NCBI GenBank assembly: GCA_947626145.1
Contig: CANQRB010000003.1
Coordinates: 1 to 64,000 of the forward strand
From: an uncultured Clostridia bacterium
GTDB lineage: Bacteria > Bacillota > Clostridia > UMGS1883
Length of the DNA stretch: 64,000 bases
Direction of reading: 5' to 3'
Below, piece by piece: positions 59,626 through 64,000 of this stretch. The number at the start of each line of letters is the position of its first letter. Positions within the stretch are counted from its first letter, which is position 1. The notes below the pieces were generated by a model. That model worked only from the letters and a program-made list of their open reading frames with translations. It was not told where the DNA came from and did no database searches. A program made the position numbers and the translations under genes.

Positions 59626-59922
59626 TCATTCATATATGACCACCCCGCTGCTTTTTATATCCCTGTCCACTCCGGACTCCGGACGTATCTGACTGACATC
59701 CAGCAAATCCACCTCATTTTCCAAAGCCTCGGAAACATCCTCGAGCAAGCCGTAAAACGCCAATCCCCTCAGACCGCTGTCCACAAGGATATCAATGTCG
59801 CTTTTTGCTCTCGCCGTACCCTTGGCGTAAGAGCCGAACAGGACGGCACGGCGAACACGGTGAGCCTTAAAAACCGGACTGAGAATATTTTTTATCTGCT
59901 CCACAGTGTAGGCGGCTTCCAT
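59626..59922 (-). CDS. MNT-type minimal nucleotidyltransferase domain protein
   Basis: A 98-residue protein of the pol-beta-like nucleotidyltransferase superfamily. The GSYAKG (30-35) and SDIDILV (41-47) motifs carry the Gly-Ser and the Asp-x-Asp metal ligands; a third Asp lies in EVDLLDV. Such proteins act as MNT antitoxins that AMPylate HEPN toxins, or as orphans. No HEPN gene is adjacent; it lies 16 bp behind dapL, and a MNT-HEPN pair lies upstream in the same run. GAGGTGATAAT precedes the ATG. Confidence 0.85.
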   Translation of the reverse strand: MEAAYTVEQIKNILSPVFKAHRVRRAVLFGSYAKGTARAKSDIDILVDSGLRGLAFYGLLEDVSEALENEVDLLDVSQIRPESGVDRDIKSSGVVIYE

Positions 59923-59938
59923 ATTATCACCTCAAAAA

Positions 59939-61159
59939 TTATTTGCCGAATACGTTCTTTATCCGCTCTATGGCCTCGACGGTGGCCTCGGCGCTGCCGA
60001 AGCCGGTGAGCCGGAAATACCCCTCGCCGCTGGGGCCGAAGCCGCTGCCGGGAGTACCCACCACGTTGGCCTTGTCCAACAGCTCGTCAAAGAAGTCCCA
60101 GCTGGTCATGCCCTCGGGCACCTTCATCCAAACGTAGGGGGAATTAACTCCGCCGCTGACGCTGAAGCCCGCCTGCGCCAGACCCTCACGGATTACACGG
60201 GCGTTATTCATGTAGAAGTCCACCAGCTCCCGAACCTGAGCCTTGCCCTCGGGGCTGTAAACGGCCTCGGCACCCCGCTGAACTATGTAGGGCACACCGT
60301 TGAACTTGGTGGTGTGGCGGCGGTTCCAGAGGGAAGCCACGCTCACATCTCCAACCTTGAGCTCCTTTGGAATTACGGTAAAGGCGCAGCGGGTGCCGGT
60401 GAATCCGGCGTTCTTGCTGAAGGAGCGGAACTCGATGGCGCACTCCTTGGCCCCCTCTATCTCAAAGATGCTGTGGGGCAGATTTTCGGTGATATATGCC
60501 TCATAGGCGGCGTCGTAAAGAATGACCGCCCCGTTGGCGCGGGCGTACTCCACCCACTTTCTCAGCTCCTCATAGCCGATGGCGGCTCCGGAGGGGTTGT
60601 TGGGGAAGCAGAGGTAAATTATATCCGGCGTCCTCTCCGGCAGCTGCGGCATGAAGCCGTTCTCCTCAAGGCAGGGCATATACACCAGATTTGTCCAGGT
60701 TTCGGTCTTGGGGTCATAGTCGCCAGCCCGTCCGGCCATGGCGTTGGTGTCCACATACACGGGATAGACCGGATCGCATACGGCCACAACGTTGTCCACG
60801 CCAAAGATGTCGCCGATGTTGCCGCAGTCGCTCTTGGCTCCGTCGGACACGAAGATTTCCTCGGGGGAAATGTCCACTCCCCGGGCCTTATAGTCGTTTT
60901 CGGCAATGGCGTTCCTGAGGAAATCATAGCCCTGCTCGGGCCCGTAGCCCCGGAACGTGGCGGCGTCGGCCATTTCGTCCACGGCCTTATGCATGGCCTC
61001 TATGACGGCCTTTGGCAGAGGACGGGTCACGTCGCCGATGCCAAGACGGATTATCTTTTTGTCCGGATGGGCGGCGCTGTACTCATTCACCTTTTTTGCG
61101 ATAGCGCTGAAAAGGTAGCTGCCCGGCAGCTTGAGATAATTTTCGTTAATTTTAATCAT
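59939..61159 (-). CDS. dapL: LL-diaminopimelate aminotransferase DapL
   Basis: A 406-residue PLP enzyme making LL-diaminopimelate directly from tetrahydrodipicolinate, the short lysine/peptidoglycan route found in many Clostridia. The N-terminus [57 protein letters not shown] and the PLP-Lys segment [15 protein letters not shown] are DapL signatures. The ATG at 61159 follows GGAG by 6 bp; a TTG four codons earlier overlaps that site. It follows dapF by 33 bp, giving the next-step pair in reverse order. Confidence 0.96.
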   Translation of the reverse strand: MIKINENYLKLPGSYLFSAIAKKVNEYSAAHPDKKIIRLGIGDVTRPLPKAVIEAMHKAVDEMADAATFRGYGPEQGYDFLRNAIAENDYKARGVDISPEEIFVSDGAKSDCGNIGDIFGVDNVVAVCDPVYPVYVDTNAMAGRAGDYDPKTETWTNLVYMPCLEENGFMPQLPERTPDIIYLCFPNNPSGAAIGYEELRKWVEYARANGAVILYDAAYEAYITENLPHSIFEIEGAKECAIEFRSFSKNAGFTGTRCAFTVIPKELKVGDVSVASLWNRRHTTKFNGVPYIVQRGAEAVYSPEGKAQVRELVDFYMNNARVIREGLAQAGFSVSGGVNSPYVWMKVPEGMTSWDFFDELLDKANVVGTPGSGFGPSGEGYFRLTGFGSAEATVEAIERIKNVFGK

Positions 61160-61192
61160 GTCGATCTCCAATCCTTTTTTATTATGACCCTT

Positions 61193-62029
61193 TTATTCAT
61201 AGTCAACTTCAGCCGTGAAAACCATAGTGGCGGGCCCTGTCATGAATACGTGGCCGGTGGCCTCGTCCCACTCGATGAGCAGGTCACCGCCCCGAAGCTT
61301 TACCGTGGCCCGGCGGTCGCAAAGTCCGTTGAGCACCGTGGCCACCAGAACGGCGCAGGCGCCGGTGCCGCAGGCCCAGGTCTCCCCCGCTCCACGCTCC
61401 CAAACGCGCATCTGCACGGTGTGGCGGTCCAGCACCTTCACAAATTCGGTGTTGGTCTTGCGGGGGAATTTTTCGTGCTTTTCAAAATCGGGGCCTATCT
61501 TTTCGATTTCAAGGCTGTCCACATCGTCAATATAGACCACGGCGTGGGGGTTTCCCATGGAAACGCAGGTCACCCTGTATTCCCTGCCCTGTACGACGAT
61601 AGGCCGGGCCACGGCCTCGTCCCCGTCGAAATTGCAGGGAATGAGCTCCGGCTCCAGTATGGGCGCGCCCATGTCAACACGGACGGAGGCCACCTTTCCG
61701 TCCTCCACCGTCAGCTCGAGGTATTTTATTCCGGCCCTGGTGGCGATGCTGACGGAGGTTTTATCGGTCATGCCGCTGTCATACACATACTTGCCAACGC
61801 AGCGGATGGCGTTGCCGCACATTTCCGCCTGAGAACCGTCGCTGTTGTACATATCCATTTCAAAGTCCGCGATCTCCGAGGGCTTTATCAGCACAAGGCC
61901 GTCGCTGCCAACCCAGAAATGACGGTCGCTCAGGTCTTTGGCCGCCCTGTGGGGATCGGCCACGGTCTCCTCAAAGCAGTTGACATAAATATAGTCGTTG
62001 CCGATGCCGTGCATTTTTGTTATGCGCAT
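61193..62029 (-). CDS. dapF: diaminopimelate epimerase DapF
   Basis: A 278-residue cofactor-free epimerase converting LL- to meso-diaminopimelate. The two catalytic Cys are in [13 protein letters not shown] (about 71-83) and WACGTGACA (about 217-225); GNDYIYVN at the start and the central [14 protein letters not shown] loop are family motifs. It lies 6 bp behind the HEPN gene and 33 bp before dapL, so lysine-pathway genes share a transcript with the MNT-HEPN pair. Confidence 0.96.
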   Translation of the reverse strand: MRITKMHGIGNDYIYVNCFEETVADPHRAAKDLSDRHFWVGSDGLVLIKPSEIADFEMDMYNSDGSQAEMCGNAIRCVGKYVYDSGMTDKTSVSIATRAGIKYLELTVEDGKVASVRVDMGAPILEPELIPCNFDGDEAVARPIVVQGREYRVTCVSMGNPHAVVYIDDVDSLEIEKIGPDFEKHEKFPRKTNTEFVKVLDRHTVQMRVWERGAGETWACGTGACAVLVATVLNGLCDRRATVKLRGGDLLIEWDEATGHVFMTGPATMVFTAEVDYE

Positions 62030-62035
62030 GGAAAT

Positions 62036-62473
62036 TCACTCACCCTTCAATTTATGTCCAATATATTCATTCACAAGTCCGTAAATATATTCAGCATTTT
62101 TAATTTGTTCCTCAGCATCTCCCTTATCGGCAACAAACATATCGTCATAGTCGGAAGCGCTGCGTATGGTGAAAGCGGAGCCTATCATCTTCGACATACC
62201 GGCAGGGAAAACTCCTCCCTTAATATATCTTCTTCTAAACTCTGCTATAACTCCGCTGTGCTTGCTGGAATCAAAACCATCCAGCACCAGCACCGCCCTC
62301 AAAGCGTGAAAAATCGCATAGTAGGCGCGGTTATTTGCCACTCTGTAGCTTTCTGCCCCAAAGAGAATTCGGGCAGCATCAAGATCCTCCTCCGACCGTT
62401 TCAGGCGGTACAAGGCATAATCCCGACGTTCAGCGCTGTAATCAGGCAAGCCGCACACCCTCTCTCTGGACAT
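62036..62473 (-). CDS. HEPN-domain protein, likely toxin of a HEPN/MNT pair
   Basis: A 145-residue all-helical protein of the HEPN superfamily. The core ALYRLKRSEEDLDAARILF, then AYYAIFHALRAVL with an upstream Arg (R-x6-H, a candidate for the RNase motif), and SSKHSGVIAEFRRRYI are typical. In characterised pairs the HEPN protein is a ribonuclease toxin silenced by AMPylation from the MNT partner. The ATG at 62473 overlaps the MNT gene by 32 bp and lacks a ribosome-binding site, pointing to translational coupling; GTG at 62458 is an alternative. The frame is open further upstream, but that part is antisense-like overlap with the MNT gene. Confidence 0.85.
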   Translation of the reverse strand: MSRERVCGLPDYSAERRDYALYRLKRSEEDLDAARILFGAESYRVANNRAYYAIFHALRAVLVLDGFDSSKHSGVIAEFRRRYIKGGVFPAGMSKMIGSAFTIRSASDYDDMFVADKGDAEEQIKNAEYIYGLVNEYIGHKLKGE

Positions 62474-62777
62474 TCTGGTAAAAAGCGGAAACCGGCATAT
62501 ATTGCTGATAAAGTCTGAAGCTCTGAAATACCGGCGCAAGCACAACATCATAGGTCATATCAAGTTCGTCGGAAATATCGTCCATACGCCGACGTTCCGC
62601 TTTAATATCCTCATCCGGCACATCCAGCAAAACCATTAAATCAATATCGCTGTCCTGCGCAAAGTTTCCCCTGGCACAGGAGCCATAGAGTATCACCTGA
62701 TTGAGCTTGGGGCCGTAAATTCGCTTAGCTTCGGACGCAAACTCGGACGCCGCCGTTCTGAAATCCCTTTCCGTCAT
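62442..62777 (-). CDS. MNT-type nucleotidyltransferase, likely antitoxin
   Basis: A 111-residue pol-beta-like nucleotidyltransferase. YGSCARGNF and DSDIDLMVLL give the GS-x-x-R-G and D-x-D motifs; the third acidic residue is in YDVVLAP. It overlaps the HEPN gene and precedes it, the usual order of MNT-HEPN modules. It lies 18 bp behind an ANTAR regulator in the glnA cluster. Confidence 0.87.
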   Translation of the reverse strand: MTERDFRTAASEFASEAKRIYGPKLNQVILYGSCARGNFAQDSDIDLMVLLDVPDEDIKAERRRMDDISDELDMTYDVVLAPVFQSFRLYQQYMPVSAFYQNVQREGVRLA

Positions 62778-62795
62778 GCTTTCGCCCCCTTTTGT

Positions 62796-63356
62796 TCAAT
62801 ACACTATCTCTCCCGCCAGAATGGCCCTGGCGGTGTCTATCATCTTGCTGCCGTTGTTCATGCTCACCCGCTGGATAAAGCGGTGGGCCTGATCCTCGGT
62901 CATGTTGTTCTGCTCCATGAGCAGCTCCTTGGCCCGGGTAATGGTTTGTTTGTCCAAATCGCTCCGGCCGGGGCGCTTATCCTCGCCGCTCTTTTTTGTG
63001 CCGGGCTTGTCGTTTATCATTATAACAGTTTTCAGTGTGTCCAGAAGAGCCGTCCGGCTCACGGGCAGATTTATGCTTTGGATGCCGTAGGGCAGCTCAA
63101 CCGCTCCCACCTGATTTTGGGCCAGAAGCACCAGCATACCCACGCCCTGGGGCAGGTCGGCATATACCTCCGCCGCGGTGGTGTCCTTAAGTCTGTAGCC
63201 GCAGACCACCGCCGAAGCCGGCGCCCACTCCAGCATACGCAGAACCTCGGCGCCGCCGGAGCAGATCCCGCTGACGCCGTAGCCCCCGAGCTGAATGACA
63301 CGCCTTATGGTCTCGGCCGCTTCGGGATTCTGAAAAGCTATTACCACACTTTTCAT
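62796..63356 (-). CDS. ANTAR-domain RNA-binding regulator with degenerate receiver (NitR-like)
   Basis: A 186-residue antiterminator-type protein. Residues 1-115 resemble a response-regulator receiver, but at the phosphorylation position the sequence reads VVCGYRLKD (50-58) with no Asp, so phosphorylation is unlikely. Residues about 128-184 are the ANTAR domain (DKQTITRAKELLMEQNNMTEDQAHRFIQRVSMNNGSKMIDTARAIL), which binds paired RNA hairpins to prevent termination. It sits 35 bp behind glnA. Clostridial glnA genes are known to be followed by such a regulator (nitR in C. saccharobutylicum, from memory), so control of glutamine synthesis is the likely job. Confidence 0.9.
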   Translation of the reverse strand: MKSVVIAFQNPEAAETIRRVIQLGGYGVSGICSGGAEVLRMLEWAPASAVVCGYRLKDTTAAEVYADLPQGVGMLVLLAQNQVGAVELPYGIQSINLPVSRTALLDTLKTVIMINDKPGTKKSGEDKRPGRSDLDKQTITRAKELLMEQNNMTEDQAHRFIQRVSMNNGSKMIDTARAILAGEIVY

Positions 63357-63391
63357 CAGGAGACCCCCTCTTTACAAGCCTGAAGAGGGCC

Positions 63392-64000
63392 TCAGTATTT
63401 GCCGAGATATTTATCCATTTCCCAGCGGGTGACCTGGGTGCGGTACTCGTCCCACTCGGATTTTTTCGCCTTCACATATCTGTCAAAAACCTCGTTGCCA
63501 AGGGTCTCGCGGACGAGGCTGTCCCTCTCCATGGCCGCCACGGCCGCCTCGAGAGTGCCGGGCAGGCTTTCGATACCCATGCTGAGCCGCTGATTTTCCG
63601 TCAGGCTGAAAATCGAAATATTCACGCTTTCCGGAGGGGCGATCTGCTCCCTGATGCCCTCGAGACCGGCCTTGAGGATAACGGCCAGAGCCAGATAGGG
63701 GTTACAGGTGGGATCGGGGCAGCGGAGCTCAACTCTCGTTCCGGCCCCTCTTGCCGCCGGAATACGGATAAGAGTGCTGCGGTTGGAGGCACTCCATGAA
63801 ATATAGCAGGGAGCCTCGTAGCCGGGCACCAGCCGCTTATATGAGTTGACCGTGGGGTTCGTCACGGCGGTGAGGCCCTTGATGTGCTCCAGCACGCCGC
63901 CGATGAAGCTGTAGGCTAGCTCGCTCAGGCCGTTGTCGGCGCCCTCGTCATAGAAGGCGTTGCCCTTATCGTTCATCAGGCTCATGTTGGTGTGCATACC
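63392..64000 (-). CDS. glnA: glutamine synthetase GlnA, C-terminal part (cut by window end)
   Basis: The visible 202 C-terminal codons are from type I glutamine synthetase, which makes glutamine from glutamate, ammonia and ATP. The fragment starts within the GMHTNMSL active-site motif (metal/ATP region) and includes TNPTVNSYKRLVPGYEAPCYISWS, NRSTLIRIPAARGAGTRVELRCPDP and NPYLALAVILKAGLEGI, all conserved. The N-terminal half lies beyond 64000 and cannot be assessed. The C-terminus lacks an obvious adenylylation-site Tyr context. An ANTAR regulator follows. Confidence 0.94.
   Translation of the reverse strand, partial: GMHTNMSLMNDKGNAFYDEGADNGLSELAYSFIGGVLEHIKGLTAVTNPTVNSYKRLVPGYEAPCYISWSASNRSTLIRIPAARGAGTRVELRCPDPTCNPYLALAVILKAGLEGIREQIAPPESVNISIFSLTENQRLSMGIESLPGTLEAAVAAMERDSLVRETLGNEVFDRYVKAKKSEWDEYRTQVTRWEMDKYLGKY

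Noticed and set aside
60314-62518. 734-codon open frame antisense to dapL, dapF and HEPN
   Set aside because: It is the complement of conserved enzymes and its composition is typical of shadow translation.

Overview
The window looks like chromosome of a spore-forming, anaerobic Gram-positive bacterium of the class Clostridia, probably a gut Oscillospirales-type lineage (the order is inference). The evidence is a spoIIGA-sigE sporulation pair, an [FeFe] hydrogenase, a bifunctional AdhE, a glycyl radical enzyme with its activase, LL-diaminopimelate aminotransferase, S-layer-homology, BspA-like and stalk-domain surface proteins, and many promoters of the form TTGACA-17-TATAAT. Coding DNA is GC-rich and gaps are AT-rich. 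No phage, transposase or CRISPR array is visible; mobile traces are limited to small repeats.

Layout, left to right. 0-4.2 kb: a large secreted modular protein followed by a 55-residue peptide gene. 4.2-5.3 kb: a gene-free island of dispersed repeats. 5.3-10.2 kb (minus): adhE, a small-molecule kinase and a group-B-like [FeFe] hydrogenase, apparently one fermentation operon. 10.4-15.2 kb (minus): two overlapping zinc-ribbon genes, then cysE with a DHHW/MBOAT O-acylation pair. 15.5-17.5 kb: an XRE regulator, tRNA-Asn and rarA. 17.6-19.2 kb (minus): sigE and spoIIGA. 19.3-22.7 kb (plus): an activase and trans-4-hydroxy-L-proline dehydratase (HypD). 23.1-28.8 kb: two paralogous LRR surface proteins in opposite orientations, each with a long leader ending in the same terminator-like hairpin, with a YczE-like gene between them. 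29-32.7 kb: carD and a three-gene ABC importer. 32.9-35.4 kb: a DUF554 protein, malQ and a TM1266-like regulator. 35.5-42.5 kb: an ABC exporter operon with an unusual double adaptor, ending in an SLH protein. 42.6-51 kb: a CDF transporter, a MITE-like element, an ECF S component, a DUF3737-MalY/PatB pair, a LytTR/GHKL two-component pair and a PAP2 phosphatase. 51-55 kb: a secreted 5'-nucleotidase and an NlpC/P60 protein sharing a small N-terminal domain. 55-57 kb: a zinc-ribbon protein, a retropepsin-like fragment and an ECF sigma/anti-sigma-like pair. 57-59.4 kb (minus): purC-purF. 59.6-64 kb (minus): glnA (cut by the window end), an ANTAR regulator, an MNT-HEPN pair, dapF, dapL and a third small nucleotidyltransferase.

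How the genes work together. adhE and the hydrogenase dispose of reducing equivalents as ethanol and H2. HypD turns hydroxyproline into pyrroline-5-carboxylate, a likely Stickland acceptor or proline source. glnA/ANTAR, dapF/dapL, purC/purF and cysE cover nitrogen, lysine/peptidoglycan, purine and cysteine synthesis. Much of the rest faces the cell surface.

The most unusual items are the tandem double adaptor with near-perfect heptad arrays, the duplicated leader/terminator module before the two LRR genes, the 55-aa peptide behind the large exoprotein, the MNT/HEPN genes embedded in the glnA-dap cluster, and the composite repeat islands. I see no single clearly new multi-gene system. All functional calls rest on motif recognition by eye.
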